A stretch of 53,360 nt of DNA from Thiotrichales bacterium 19S3-11 (GTDB lineage Bacteria > Pseudomonadota > Gammaproteobacteria > Francisellales > Francisellaceae), in NCBI GenBank assembly GCA_021713295.1, contig JAKJJU010000018.1, positions 1 to 53,360 of the forward strand. Direction: 5' to 3'. Position 1 is the first letter of the stretch; every line of letters begins with the position of its first letter. The notes beneath the pieces were generated by a model, which saw nothing but the letters and a program-made list of their open reading frames with translations, searched no databases and was not told the origin of the DNA. Position numbers and translations under genes: made by a program. Shown piece by piece: positions 8,808-18,326 of this stretch.

Positions 8808-9080
8808 TTAGGAATCTACTGCAACAAACTGTTCTGGCTTGTCATCTTTACCTTCAAATAAGAATTTAACCATTTCTCCTTCAAGGAATTTTCGTGATTG
8901 GGCATCCATCAAATTTAAGCGATACTCATTAATCAAAATGGTTTGATGATTAAGCCACATTTGCCATGCTTCTTGAGAAATATTTTCCAAAATCCGCTTT
9001 CCTAAATCACCAGGATAAGGTGCAAATGCCATTTTAAGGCTTTCTTTTTGTAGCTTTTGACAGAAAATTTTATTTGTCAT
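8808..9080 (-). CDS. yggX: Probable Fe(II)-trafficking / oxidative damage protection protein YggX
   Basis: This 90-residue cytoplasmic protein matches YggX throughout: IFCQKLQKE at the start, YPGDLGKRI, the helix with EAWQMWLNHQTILINEYRLNLMDAQ, and FLEGEMVKFLFEG near the end. YggX is linked to protection of iron-sulfur clusters and DNA from oxidative damage and to iron handling. Its single conserved Cys near the N-terminus is present. It is monocistronic or the last gene of a minus-strand group with uvrB and the unknown gene at 9150. The usual neighbour mutY is absent. Confidence 0.93.
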   Translation of the reverse strand: MTNKIFCQKLQKESLKMAFAPYPGDLGKRILENISQEAWQMWLNHQTILINEYRLNLMDAQSRKFLEGEMVKFLFEGKDDKPEQFVAVDS

Positions 9081-9149
9081 TGGTTCTAACTCTATCGGTT
9101 ACTAATAAGTATGCTCTATTTTACTGAATCACTGTGTAAACCAAAAGCT

Positions 9150-9605
9150 TTAATTCAAAAATTGAAACTTTTGATTCAATGTATCAATCAAAAGAAACCG
9201 ATGCTTTATGATCCAGTTATCCCATAATCTTATCCATTGTTTGTACAATACAACAATGGATAGTTCATCCATTGATAAAAGCTGCTGATATAGCCTTTCT
9301 TCAAACTGCTGCTGCACTTCACTTGTTATCTCTAATGTCAGTGGTAAAATCACAACCCAATGGGTCATTAACCGCTTAAATAATGTATCAAATAAGTTCT
9401 TATAATCCTCAATTCCATAAACTTCTAAATTATAAAAAAATAAAAACAGTTCGTGAGCAAACTGATTATACTTAAGCTTGCTAAGTTCAAAGCCAAGTAA
9501 ATTTAGAGCATCTGATGAAACGTCTTTTTGATCTAGATTTTTAATATCGGCGTAATGAAATAAGTCTTTCTTATCTTGCGGCAGTTCTAAAATATAGTCA
9601 CTCAT
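9150..9605 (-). CDS. Hypothetical helical protein downstream of uvrB
   Basis: I do not recognise this gene. The frame stays open up to 9698 inside uvrB, but the likely start is the ATG pair at 9608/9605, just 11-14 bp past the uvrB stop, giving about 151 residues (MSDYILELPQDKK...). It is soluble, with no signal peptide. It is rich in Leu, Phe, Tyr and Trp and predicted largely helical, with an aromatic C-terminal part (KQWIRLWDNW). Close spacing suggests co-transcription with uvrB. No ribosome site stands out, so expression is less certain than for its neighbours. Confidence 0.55.
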   Translation of the reverse strand: MSDYILELPQDKKDLFHYADIKNLDQKDVSSDALNLLGFELSKLKYNQFAHELFLFFYNLEVYGIEDYKNLFDTLFKRLMTHWVVILPLTLEITSEVQQQFEERLYQQLLSMDELSIVVLYKQWIRLWDNWIIKHRFLLIDTLNQKFQFLN

Positions 9606-9618
9606 CATGCTTTTAAAC

Positions 9619-11676
9619 TTATATGAAAAATTTATGTTTAATATCTGATATTGTATCACGAAGTACTTGAGCTTGTTCAAATTCGAGCTCTCGAGCATGT
9701 GCTTTCATTTGCTTTTCTAGTTTTGAAATTAATTTAACTGCTTCTTTAACGCCTAGAATTGCTTCAATGTTAATATCATTTACCTTTGCCTTCTTTTTAC
9801 GTGCTTGTTTCATTTTTTCCTTTTCAGGAGCAAAATCCAACATATCATCAACATTTTTAATAATGCTTTGCGGTGTAATTGCATGCGCCTTATTATAAGC
9901 AATCTGTTTCTGCCTTCTTCTTTGAGTTTCATCTAACGCTTGTTGCATCGATTTTGTAATTTCATCCGCATATAAAATTGCGCGGCCATTTACATGACGT
10001 GCAGCTCGTCCTATTGTTTGAATTAACGAACGTTGTGAACGCAAAAAGCCCTCTTTATCTGCATCAAAAATCGCAACCAATCCAACTTCCGGCATATCAA
10101 GGCCTTCTCGTAATAAATTAATACCGACCAATACATCAAATGTGCCAAGCCTTAAATCCCGTATAATTTCTACCCGCTCAACCGTATCGATATCTGAATG
10201 CAGATATCGCACATTAACACCTTGTTCAGAAAGATAATCCGTTAAATCTTCGGCCATTCGCTTAGTCAACGTTGTTATTAATACACGTTCATTTGCTTTC
10301 ACTGAGCGATGAATTTCAGATAAAATATCTTCAACCTGAATTTTAACGGGCCTAATTTCGACAGTTGGATCGATAAGCCCCGTTGGACGAACAATTTGCT
10401 CAACTGTATTTTGTGTTTGTCTTAATTCATAATCAGCAGGTGTTGCTGAAACATAAATTGCCTGATTAACTAACGACTCAAACTCTTCAAATTTTAAGGG
10501 CCTATTATCAATGGCTGAAGGCAAGCGGAATCCATATTCTACCAAGTTTTCTTTGCGTGAACGATCTCCGAAATACATACCACCTAACTGTGGTACTGTA
10601 ACGTGTGACTCATCAATAACTACAAAAGCATCTTCTGGTAAATAATCTAAAAGTGTTGGTGGTGCTTCGCCTGATTCCCTACCAGATAGATGGCGTGAAT
10701 AATTTTCAATACCCGAGCAATAACCAAGTTCTCTAATCATTTCAATATCATAAAGTGTACGCTCACGTAAGCGCTGCTCTTCAATGAGCCGTCCATTATC
10801 TCTTAATACGTCTAAACGGTCTTTTAACTCTTCTTTAATTAATTCAATAACCTTTTCTAACCTCTCTCTAGAAGTTACATAATGGGTTGAGGGAAAAATA
10901 CTAATATGTCTTAATTGTGCCAATGTTTCCCCTGTAAGTGGATCAAAATAACTAATTCTATCTATTTCTTCATCAAATAGTTCTATTCGTATTGCTCGGT
11001 TATCACTTTCAGCTGGAAAAACATCAATAACTTCCCCCCTAACTCGATAGGTTCCACGAGAGAAATCCATTTCATTTCTTTGATACTGCATTTCAGCTAA
11101 ACGTCTTAAGATACTTCTTTGGTCAACGGATTCACCAACTCTAACTGATAATAGCATCTGCATGTATTGCTCTGGATCACCTAAGCCATAGATAGCTGAA
11201 ACGGTTGCAACAATAATTACATCTCGACGCTCTAAAATTGATTTCGTTGTGGATAAGCGCATTTGTTCAACATGTTCATTAATTGATGCATCTTTTTCAA
11301 TATAGGTATCAGATGCTGGCACATAGGCTTCAGGCTGATAATAATCATAGTAAGAAACAAAATACTCAACTCTATTTTCAGGAAAAAATTGCTTCATTTC
11401 AGAATAAAGCTGAGCAGCTAATGTCTTATTGTGCGCTAAAATCAAACATGGTCTTTGTACTTTTTCAATAATATTTGCAACTGTGTAGGTTTTTCCAGAA
11501 CCAGTCACGCCTAGTAAAACCTGGTGCCTAAGCTGATTATCAAGTCCATCAACTAACTTATTAATTGCATCGGGTTGATCGCCTGCCGGTTGATAATTTG
11601 TATTTAACCTAAATTGTTTTTCATCACTTAAGTTCATATTACTTTTAGTCACAGTCTGACGCTTTTTATTAGACAT
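9619..11676 (-). CDS. uvrB: Excinuclease ABC subunit B
   Basis: UvrB verifies DNA lesions in nucleotide excision repair and loads UvrC after delivery by UvrA. The 685 residues include Walker A GVTGSGKT (56-63), the beta-hairpin that clamps DNA ([12 protein letters not shown]), the Walker B box as VVIDESH, helicase motif VI with QTIGRAARH, and a C-terminal UVR coiled-coil ([23 protein letters not shown] split over two lines in most members) that binds UvrC. The length is close to E. coli UvrB (673). A 74-bp divergent spacer separates it from recF. The N-terminal extension before residue ~20 may mean the true start is Met14. Confidence 0.97.
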   Translation of the reverse strand: MSNKKRQTVTKSNMNLSDEKQFRLNTNYQPAGDQPDAINKLVDGLDNQLRHQVLLGVTGSGKTYTVANIIEKVQRPCLILAHNKTLAAQLYSEMKQFFPENRVEYFVSYYDYYQPEAYVPASDTYIEKDASINEHVEQMRLSTTKSILERRDVIIVATVSAIYGLGDPEQYMQMLLSVRVGESVDQRSILRRLAEMQYQRNEMDFSRGTYRVRGEVIDVFPAESDNRAIRIELFDEEIDRISYFDPLTGETLAQLRHISIFPSTHYVTSRERLEKVIELIKEELKDRLDVLRDNGRLIEEQRLRERTLYDIEMIRELGYCSGIENYSRHLSGRESGEAPPTLLDYLPEDAFVVIDESHVTVPQLGGMYFGDRSRKENLVEYGFRLPSAIDNRPLKFEEFESLVNQAIYVSATPADYELRQTQNTVEQIVRPTGLIDPTVEIRPVKIQVEDILSEIHRSVKANERVLITTLTKRMAEDLTDYLSEQGVNVRYLHSDIDTVERVEIIRDLRLGTFDVLVGINLLREGLDMPEVGLVAIFDADKEGFLRSQRSLIQTIGRAARHVNGRAILYADEITKSMQQALDETQRRRQKQIAYNKAHAITPQSIIKNVDDMLDFAPEKEKMKQARKKKAKVNDINIEAILGVKEAVKLISKLEKQMKAHARELEFEQAQVLRDTISDIKHKFFI

Positions 11677-11750
11677 TGTTATAACAGCTCTCTATAATTT
11701 TCAAATAATCTAACCTAGTTAATATACATAGACTGAATTGATACACCTAT

Positions 11751-12827
11751 ATGCATATCCGTCACTTTAGAATTAATAACTTCCGCAATATTACCACTTC
11801 AGATATAACTTTTCACCCCCATATTAATCTTATCGAAGGATTAAATGGCTCTGGTAAGACTTCATTATTGGAAGCATTATACTTTATCAGCCATGGCCGT
11901 TCATTTAAAGCCAATCAATTAAATCGCATCATTCAACATGACTGTGCTGAAACAACGCTATTTGCCGAAATCACCCATACCAAAATGCAAAAAACATTAG
12001 CACTGCAAAAAAATAAAAATGGCCAAACCGAGTTAAGGCTTAATCATATTTCAGTTAATACACAAAGTGAACTTACAAGAAGCTTACCCATCCAACTTTT
12101 GCACCCTGGCAGCTTTGCCATTTTAACCTCGGGCGCAAAATATCGTTGTCAACTTCTCGACTGGGGTGCATTTTATAGTCAAAATAAATTTCATCTCCTA
12201 TGGCGTAAAGCCAAGCAGCTTATCCGACAACGCAATAGCTTATTAAAACAAAATCCAAGTCAATCGATGCTTAAGCCATGGGACTACGAATTAGCAATCT
12301 GCGGTAGCGAATTAAATGAACTACGCTTTAGCTATATGAATAAATTTCAAAAAGAAATCAATCAGCTACTGCCTACTTTTAGTCAACAGCCCGTCAAATT
12401 TGACTATTATCGAGGTTGGTCAAACCAAGAAGAACTAGCTGACACACTTCAAAAGTATCTAGCACAGGATATTAAATCAGGTTTTACGCATTATGGCCCT
12501 CACCGAGCTGATTTAAGGATTACAACAAATCACCTCCCTGCAAGTGATGTCTTATCTCGTGGACAACAAAAATTATTAATTTTAGCGCTAAAGCTTGCCC
12601 AAGGCGCTCTATTTTATCAAGAACATCAAACACCTTGTATTTATTTAATTGATGATTTACTCTCTGAACTAGACGAAAATGCGACGAACACTGTATTAGA
12701 GTTTCTTAAAAATCAGAAAGCACAAATATTTATTAGTGCGATTAATACGAAATATATAGCAAATACGTTATCTAACGATGAGTATCATCAATTTACACTT
12801 AATAATGGTAAGATTACAGCTAATTAA
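11751..12827 (+). CDS. recF: DNA replication and repair protein RecF
   Basis: RecF is an SMC-like ATPase that helps load RecA at single-strand gaps with RecO and RecR. The 358 residues carry Walker A GLNGSGKT (30-37), the ABC-type signature LSRGQQKLLILALKLAQ and Walker B YLIDDLLSELDE near the C-terminus. It starts with the typical IRHFRINNFRNI strand. In many bacteria recF sits in dnaA-dnaN-recF-gyrB. Here it is separated from that cluster and divergent from uvrB, with 82 bp before the stress genes. Confidence 0.95.
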   Translation: MHIRHFRINNFRNITTSDITFHPHINLIEGLNGSGKTSLLEALYFISHGRSFKANQLNRIIQHDCAETTLFAEITHTKMQKTLALQKNKNGQTELRLNHISVNTQSELTRSLPIQLLHPGSFAILTSGAKYRCQLLDWGAFYSQNKFHLLWRKAKQLIRQRNSLLKQNPSQSMLKPWDYELAICGSELNELRFSYMNKFQKEINQLLPTFSQQPVKFDYYRGWSNQEELADTLQKYLAQDIKSGFTHYGPHRADLRITTNHLPASDVLSRGQQKLLILALKLAQGALFYQEHQTPCIYLIDDLLSELDENATNTVLEFLKNQKAQIFISAINTKYIANTLSNDEYHQFTLNNGKITAN

Positions 12828-12909
12828 ACTGAAACCTATAGACGCTCTATATCGTTTGAAAGTATTCTATACTATAAAACAGAATGTAAATTAACTTTAA
12901 TTTGAGATA

Positions 12910-13776
12910 ATGATGGAATATAAAAATATCTTAGTTGCAATTAATGTTTTTGAAGATTATCAACATATCTTTCATTCAGCACAATCAGTTGCTGAAAAAT
13001 TTAATGCCAAACTGACCGTTTTTATGGTGATTACAGCCTCTTCAGGCATTCTCAACAATCAATCCAGCTATGATGAAAATCTAGAGAAACAAGCCAATGA
13101 AACCTTAGATTCACTTACAAAAAATGCACGCTTAAAGCAGATAAACTTTGTGATAAAAATTGGTAAAGCGCATTCGCTTATTTCAAAATATGCCAAAGAA
13201 AATCATTATGATTTAATTATTTTAGGCTCCCATGGATATTATGGAATTAACTCATTATTAGGCTCTACCTCCAATAGCGTCTTACATAATGCACCATGCG
13301 ATACGCTTATTATTCGGATCACTGAAAATGCACCCAAAACGGCAAGCATTTATAATAAAATTTTACTAGCTACAGACTTTGAACATGATGATGAACAATT
13401 AACGAAACAAGCTAAAATAGTGGCCAATCACTATGGCGTATCACTTAATGCATTAACCGTTATAAAAAATATTACCTCACCGATTTCCTCTAGCGATTAT
13501 AGTGTGATTCCAGATGTTCGCCGAGACCTACTCAAAGAGACTAAAATAAAGTTCTCCACTTGGCTAAAAGAACAAAATATTGCTAGCAAAGCCATGTGTG
13601 TCATTGGCGAACCTTCGTTTGAAATTGCTAATTATGCTAATAAAAAAAATATTGATTTGACTATTCTTGGCAGCCATAACCGCAGTTTTATTGGTCGCTT
13701 TTTTATTGGCTCTACAGCAAATGCAATTTTGCATCAGATAAAAAAAGATGTGTTAGTTATACGCTTAAAAAAATAA
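12910..13776 (+). CDS. Tandem-domain universal stress protein
   Basis: The 288-residue protein is two UspA folds in tandem. Each half ends with the ATP-binding signature G-x2-G-x9-G-S/T: GSHGYYGINSLLGSTSNSVL in the first, GSHNRSFIGRFFIGSTANAIL in the second. Tandem Usp proteins are cytoplasmic and help survival under starvation, oxidative or low-oxygen stress, usually by unknown partners. It is first of three closely spaced genes (gaps of 13 and 15 bp) ending in a Kef-type antiporter, so it may affect ion homeostasis. Start could be the ATG at 12910 or the next codon. Confidence 0.9.
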   Translation: MMEYKNILVAINVFEDYQHIFHSAQSVAEKFNAKLTVFMVITASSGILNNQSSYDENLEKQANETLDSLTKNARLKQINFVIKIGKAHSLISKYAKENHYDLIILGSHGYYGINSLLGSTSNSVLHNAPCDTLIIRITENAPKTASIYNKILLATDFEHDDEQLTKQAKIVANHYGVSLNALTVIKNITSPISSSDYSVIPDVRRDLLKETKIKFSTWLKEQNIASKAMCVIGEPSFEIANYANKKNIDLTILGSHNRSFIGRFFIGSTANAILHQIKKDVLVIRLKK

Positions 13777-13789
13777 GGAAGTTTTAAAT

Positions 13790-14716
13790 ATGCATTATTA
13801 TAATAATTTACTTTATATTAGTCATAATACCAATAATGATGTAGAGGGATTAAAACAAGCATTAAGTACTGCAAACAATAATAATGCCTCATTAAAAATT
13901 TTAATTATCTGTCCGATATTTCCTGAAGATATTGCCAACTACCAAGAGAAATACGAGGCCTTTCTTTTATTTCAAATGCAAAATTCGCTTGAACGCGCTC
14001 AAGAATTAATTCACCCTCAAACACAGCATACAATTACCATCACTACTGAAATTCTCAAAGCCAAAAAACCAGTAGTCGACATTGTTCGATATGTACTTAA
14101 ACATCACTATGACCTTGTTATTAAACAAGCTCAAGCAGAACTTGAAGAGATCGATATCGAATTACTGCGCAAATGCCCAACAACAATATGGTTATCAAAA
14201 GCGATTCGTCATTCTCATAATCAAATGAAAATTGCTGTCGCAATAGACCCAGATGATCAACAACCACAAACAATTGCATTATCAAAAAAACTGTTGCAAC
14301 TATCTAATTTTTTGGCAGGAAACTGTAATGGACATTTACATATTATCTCCTGTTGGAGTGATCTATCTGAAATATACTTACGCGATCATGTTAGATTTAA
14401 TATCCCACACAAAGAAATAGATACTATGATTTTAAAAAAACAAAATGCGCATTTAACTGCACTTAAGCTATTGATTAATGAATCTAATATGACTGAGTCA
14501 TACCATATCTATCACTTAAAAGGTGAAGCTAAAGAATTAATACCAATTTTCACAAAAGATCATAAAATTGATATTTTAGTCATGGGGACAATTGCCAGAG
14601 GTGGAATACCTGGCTTTATCATTGGTAATACTGCAGAAAAAATCATGCTCAATCTTCCCTGCTCTTTAATTGCACTAAAGCCAGAAGACTACATTTCTCC
14701 AATAAAGTTAGCTTGA
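13790..14716 (+). CDS. Divergent tandem universal stress protein (UspE-like)
   Basis: The 308-residue protein has two Usp-type halves. The second is well kept, with GTIARGGIPGFIIGNTAEKI matching the nucleotide-binding signature. The first half has lost it: after VIKQAQAELEEIDIELL no G-x2-G motif is present. This pattern (one degenerate, one intact domain, about 310 residues) resembles UspE. It lies between a tandem Usp and a cation antiporter, in what looks like one operon. The biochemical role is unknown. Confidence 0.82.
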   Translation: MHYYNNLLYISHNTNNDVEGLKQALSTANNNNASLKILIICPIFPEDIANYQEKYEAFLLFQMQNSLERAQELIHPQTQHTITITTEILKAKKPVVDIVRYVLKHHYDLVIKQAQAELEEIDIELLRKCPTTIWLSKAIRHSHNQMKIAVAIDPDDQQPQTIALSKKLLQLSNFLAGNCNGHLHIISCWSDLSEIYLRDHVRFNIPHKEIDTMILKKQNAHLTALKLLINESNMTESYHIYHLKGEAKELIPIFTKDHKIDILVMGTIARGGIPGFIIGNTAEKIMLNLPCSLIALKPEDYISPIKLA

Positions 14717-14731
14717 AGGATATCAACAAAA

Positions 14732-16492
14732 ATGGCAACTGACAGTCATCATATGATGATCGACCTTATTCCCTATCTTTGCCTGTTTTTTGGAATTGCA
14801 GGTGTAGTAGTTCCATTACTACAGCGAATTAGAATTTCACCAATTATCGGCTATTTAATCTGTGGTATAATCATAGGCCCATTCGGATTAATTCAAATTT
14901 CACAACTTCAACCATGGGTTTCTCATATCACCATTCGCGATACTAACACCGTTGAGTTAATTGGTGAGCTTGGCATTATCACATTAATGTTTATGATTGG
15001 TCTTGAGTTATCACTTGATCGTTTAAAAGAACTACGGCGTTATATCTTTGGTCTTGGCACACTACAGATCCTAATTACTGCTGGTATTATTGCAACAATT
15101 GCAAAGCTATTCGATAATTCCCTAGAAATCTCCATATTAATTGGCGCAACATTTGCACTTTCTTCTACTGCTATTGTTATGAAATTTCTAGAAGAACGTA
15201 AATTAATTAATCGCCCGATTGGTATGCTATGCTTATCAATTTTACTTATGCAGGATTTAGCTGTCATTCCAATTTTAGTCCTAATTTCATCATTTACAGT
15301 CAACACTCAAACAAATCTATTAATGGATTTAGGTGTATCACTAATTGTTGGCATATGTGTTGTTATTGTTATTTACTGGCTAGGTAAACGTATTTTAAAG
15401 CCTTTATTTCAATCGGTTAGCTTTTCAAAAAGCCCTGAATGGCTAGCTGCACTTGTTGTATTTATTGTTATTAGCTTTTCTCTGTTAACTTATATGGCCG
15501 AATTATCAATGGCGCTAGGCTCATTTATTGCTGGCTTATTAATCGCTGAAACCGAATTTAAACATGAGGTAGAAATCATTATCAACCCACTAAAAGGGTT
15601 TTTGCTTGGTATTTTCTTCCTCTCGATAGGCATGATGATCAACCTTAAAGAAATATTGAATTACCCACTATTATTGCTGCTTGCAATTGTAGGTATCTAC
15701 ACACTAAAGTCGGTAATACTATTTATACTGTGTTATATTTTTAAAGTCCCCGCTAGAGAGTCTGCAGAAACTGCCGTTTATTTATCTCAACCAGGCGAAT
15801 TTGCTTTAATGATATTAGGTATTGCAATGACCAGCCAATTAATGCCGCAGGATAATATACAGTTTTTCTTAATTGTTACGGTTGTCTCAATGATGATTTC
15901 ACCCATTTTATTTAAGCTTGCTCCTTTAGCTGGTAATTATAGTCACCGACTTTCTAAAAATCACAAAGCGATGATCACACCTTCTAACACTCATGAAAAA
16001 CAGGAAGTTGTCATCGCTGGCTTTGGCCGGGTTGGTCAATTAATTGGCATGGTGTTAAAAGAACAAACGATTCCCTATATTGCGTTTGATCACGATGGTG
16101 AATCTGTGCAAAAATTACGCAAACAAAATTTTAAAGTCATTTATGGTGATGCACGCAAAAAAGAATTATGGCAGCATTTGATTGGTGATACTGTAAAAGT
16201 CGTTGTAATCGCCATTGATGATGATTATCTGACCAGTAGAATTTTAAGGTTAATCAAAACCAAATACCCACTATTACCTATTATTGTGCGTTCTAAACAT
16301 ATGAAAAACACAACAATGTTATATGAAAAAGGCGCTAATTTCGTTGTAACTGAAACACTTGAATCATCTTTACATATTACTCAGCTTGTTATCGAGCAGC
16401 TCAATGCTAGCCCCAACCAAGCCAGAGAGATAATAGAATCAATACGTAATCGCTTTAATATATCCCATAAACGCAAGGAAAACCGCCAATAA
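14732..16492 (+). CDS. CPA2-type cation:proton antiporter with TrkA-N domain (Kef-like)
   Basis: This is a 586-residue inner-membrane protein. About 12 hydrophobic segments span residues 10-395 and form a Na+/H+ exchanger domain (CPA2 family). A cytoplasmic RCK/TrkA-N domain follows, starting VVIAGFGRVGQLIGMVL with the dinucleotide-binding G-x-G-x2-G. KefB/KefC proteins share this order and export K+ in exchange for H+ under electrophile stress or acid-related control. No KefF/KefG ancillary gene is adjacent. Two Usp genes precede it with short gaps, hinting at linked stress control. Ion specificity (K+ or Na+) cannot be told from sequence. Confidence 0.9.
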   Translation: MATDSHHMMIDLIPYLCLFFGIAGVVVPLLQRIRISPIIGYLICGIIIGPFGLIQISQLQPWVSHITIRDTNTVELIGELGIITLMFMIGLELSLDRLKELRRYIFGLGTLQILITAGIIATIAKLFDNSLEISILIGATFALSSTAIVMKFLEERKLINRPIGMLCLSILLMQDLAVIPILVLISSFTVNTQTNLLMDLGVSLIVGICVVIVIYWLGKRILKPLFQSVSFSKSPEWLAALVVFIVISFSLLTYMAELSMALGSFIAGLLIAETEFKHEVEIIINPLKGFLLGIFFLSIGMMINLKEILNYPLLLLLAIVGIYTLKSVILFILCYIFKVPARESAETAVYLSQPGEFALMILGIAMTSQLMPQDNIQFFLIVTVVSMMISPILFKLAPLAGNYSHRLSKNHKAMITPSNTHEKQEVVIAGFGRVGQLIGMVLKEQTIPYIAFDHDGESVQKLRKQNFKVIYGDARKKELWQHLIGDTVKVVVIAIDDDYLTSRILRLIKTKYPLLPIIVRSKHMKNTTMLYEKGANFVVTETLESSLHITQLVIEQLNASPNQAREIIESIRNRFNISHKRKENRQ

Positions 16493-16493
16493 A

Positions 16494-16507
16494 TTGACAT
16501 AAGTCAT
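16494..16507 (+). promoter_or_regulatory. FNR-like box, class II position, upstream of usp
   Basis: TTGAC-ATAA-GTCAT is an inverted repeat of the FNR/ANR/DNR type (7 of 10 to TTGAT-N4-ATCAA, with internally symmetric TGAC/GTCA). Its centre (16500.5) is 41.5 bp before the start site expected from the perfect -10 TATAAT at 16530-16535. That is exactly the class II activator position. Confidence 0.65.
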
Positions 16508-16529
16508 ACCATAAGTGTAAAATAATGCG

Positions 16530-16535
16530 TATAAT
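16530..16535 (+). promoter_or_regulatory. -10 element of the usp promoter
   Basis: A perfect TATAAT hexamer lies 35 bp before the ATG at 16571. No good -35 hexamer is present. The FNR-like box occupies that place, as expected for activator-dependent class II promoters. The predicted start is near 16542. Confidence 0.6.
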
Positions 16536-16570
16536 ATCTTTGTAGTTGAAACAACAAGGAAGCAGTTTAA

Positions 16571-17011
16571 ATGTTAAATCATAAAAATATATTATATGCC
16601 ATTGACCTTGGTAAAGGTTTAGATGACTCTTTCGCAAAACTGATTGATGAAGCCAACGATAATAACGTTAATATTCATATATATCACGTGGTTAAATCTA
16701 CTGCTGCTGCTTACGGTTATGCCACAGCGTATATTCCATCTGATGCGATGATGGAACTTGAAACAAAGCTTAAAGATAATGCTCAAAGTAAGCTCAACCA
16801 GCTACTTGAAACAAGTCAATTCAATCATGGCTCTGTATGCATTGATATCTCAGATAGCCCTAAAGAAGAAATTATCGAAAAGGCAAAAGAATTAAACGTT
16901 GATGCCATTTATATTAATGGTCATAACCACAATATAATTGGTAGATTAGGCTCAGTTGCAGATTATGTCATTAATCATGCAAAATGTGATGTTGTTGTAT
17001 TAAAACATTGA
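16571..17011 (+). CDS. Single-domain universal stress protein
   Basis: The 146-residue product is one Usp domain. It ends with the signature GHNHNIIGRLGSVADYVINHAKCDVVVLKH split by the usual G-x2-G-x9-G-S spacing. His replaces the common Ser/Ala-rich residues in places. A strong ribosome site (AAGGAAG, 8 bp before ATG) and an FNR-type promoter suggest high expression when oxygen is low. ANR/FNR control of small Usp proteins is known from other proteobacteria. It stands alone, 78 bp after the antiporter gene. Confidence 0.9.
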   Translation: MLNHKNILYAIDLGKGLDDSFAKLIDEANDNNVNIHIYHVVKSTAAAYGYATAYIPSDAMMELETKLKDNAQSKLNQLLETSQFNHGSVCIDISDSPKEEIIEKAKELNVDAIYINGHNHNIIGRLGSVADYVINHAKCDVVVLKH

Positions 17012-17079
17012 TACAACAATAAAAATATTCAATCACAATAGTTTAAGTTTAAATTGAGTATTTTATGAGGGAGATAAAA

Positions 17080-17457
17080 ATGACTACTACATCTGAATAT
17101 CGCAATCAAAATCACAAAATCGAGCTGCCGTTTCGTTTTTGTTGCACCAACCCAGGTTGTGGGCATGTAATTTTTAAAACCACAAAGTACGATGGAAGTT
17201 TGCATTGTCCATACTGTGACCGAAGTCTCGTTTTAGAAGAACAGTATAAACATGATCTAAAACTTCAAAAATCTCGATTATTTTTGCAAAATTTACTTTT
17301 GAATGAACGTATTAATACTTGCCATTTTCTAGAATATAATCGCCCTGAAACCAGAGGGCCAGAGCCTGAAGCTAATCTTATTAAAGAAATGAAAACAGAC
17401 GATGCAAGAGAAAATGAATACCACTCGCCTGAACTTGCACCAAAACCAATGCCTTAG
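17080..17457 (+). CDS. Small zinc-ribbon protein of unknown function
   Basis: The 125-residue protein has a putative zinc ribbon in its first half: CC at 21-22, Cys27, then CPYC at 43-46 (pattern C-x5-C...C-x2-C). A charged helical region (KHDLKLQKSRLFLQNLLL) and a Pro/Glu-rich tail follow. The start is ATG 17080 rather than 17065, because AGGGAG lies 7 bp before it. I do not recognise the family. It lies between the FNR-controlled usp and the fnr-like gene, converging on the latter with 11 bp between stops. A DNA/RNA-binding or redox role is possible but unsupported. Confidence 0.65.
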   Translation: MTTTSEYRNQNHKIELPFRFCCTNPGCGHVIFKTTKYDGSLHCPYCDRSLVLEEQYKHDLKLQKSRLFLQNLLLNERINTCHFLEYNRPETRGPEPEANLIKEMKTDDARENEYHSPELAPKPMP

Positions 17458-17468
17458 CACTTATAAGC

Positions 17469-18122
17469 TTAACGTATTGCATCAATATCTTTTATCTGGA
17501 TTAATTTATTTTTGATCAAAATATTTCCCTTCTTATTTATAGAAGAAATTGTCCTTGATAGTGTTTCAACTTTAATATCCAAATGATTAGCTAAGTCTTT
17601 GTACTGCATGGGCAAATAAAACTCTTTCTCACATAATCCATACTGTTTTTTCTTCTCAGAAACTTTCAAAATAAATTGATACACTTTATGTTCGGCATCC
17701 TTGTGATGAAGATGGTACGTATTTTGTCTGTTAACTTGGTGGCCTAATAAAGGTATTAAATCTTTTACCATATGTGGATGCTGTATCAACTCATTATAGA
17801 ATTTGTCGTATTCAAAGGTACATAATAAAGTATTTTCAATGGCAATTAAGGTCATCTGATGCGTTTTATCATTTAATCCATCTAAACCTACAACATCCCC
17901 TTGAAAATAAAAGTCCGCAATATAACCATCTTGAGCGACAGACTTTAATGCGCCTGATTTAATCGCATACAATTTTTTAAGCTCTTTCCCCTGTGAATAT
18001 AAAGTTTCACCTGGCTCTAAATAAGTACTTTCAGGGTGAGAACTAACCCCCTCTTTTTCTTGATAATTACAAAGCCATTTGAATAAACAACTCTGACACG
18101 TTATTGATTGAACTTTACTCAT
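17469..18122 (-). CDS. FNR-family transcriptional regulator with candidate [4Fe-4S] oxygen sensor
   Basis: The 217-residue Crp/Fnr protein has an N-terminal cysteine cluster C9-x2-C12-x5-C18, the same spacing as Cys20/23/29 of E. coli FNR, plus Cys101 in the position of FNR Cys122. These four would hold an oxygen-labile [4Fe-4S] cluster. A cyclic-nucleotide-type beta barrel follows, then a dimer helix and a winged helix-turn-helix. The recognition helix reads VETLSR (E186, S189, R190), matching the E-x2-SR that reads TTGAT half sites. Candidate boxes occur at 16494, 18209 and 39570. It is divergent from cydABX. The name fnr is likely but an ANR-like variant is equally possible. Confidence 0.9.
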   Translation of the reverse strand: MSKVQSITCQSCLFKWLCNYQEKEGVSSHPESTYLEPGETLYSQGKELKKLYAIKSGALKSVAQDGYIADFYFQGDVVGLDGLNDKTHQMTLIAIENTLLCTFEYDKFYNELIQHPHMVKDLIPLLGHQVNRQNTYHLHHKDAEHKVYQFILKVSEKKKQYGLCEKEFYLPMQYKDLANHLDIKVETLSRTISSINKKGNILIKNKLIQIKDIDAIR

Positions 18123-18208
18123 CGTGCAATACGCCTATTTTAAAGAATAATTATGTGAAAAATTTTATCGTTAAGCTCCTATTACAGCAATCATTAACCA
18201 ATAATAAA

Positions 18209-18222
18209 TTGATCTATGTCAA
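18209..18222 (+). promoter_or_regulatory. FNR box upstream of cydA
   Basis: TTGAT-CTAT-GTCAA matches the FNR consensus TTGAT-N4-ATCAA at 9 of 10 positions. It lies between the fnr-like gene and cydA. A -10-like TATACA at 18244-18249 would put the start site about 41 bp from the box centre (class II). A second possible -10, TATACT at 18284-18289, would place the box near -80. Confidence 0.72.
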
Positions 18223-18326
18223 TTCTATGTTAAATGAGCTAAATATACAAAAAATATCTAATGGATTTACAAATAATCTCTACTATACTTCATTCGAAGA
18301 AATTAAACTTCTAAAGGTATATGACT

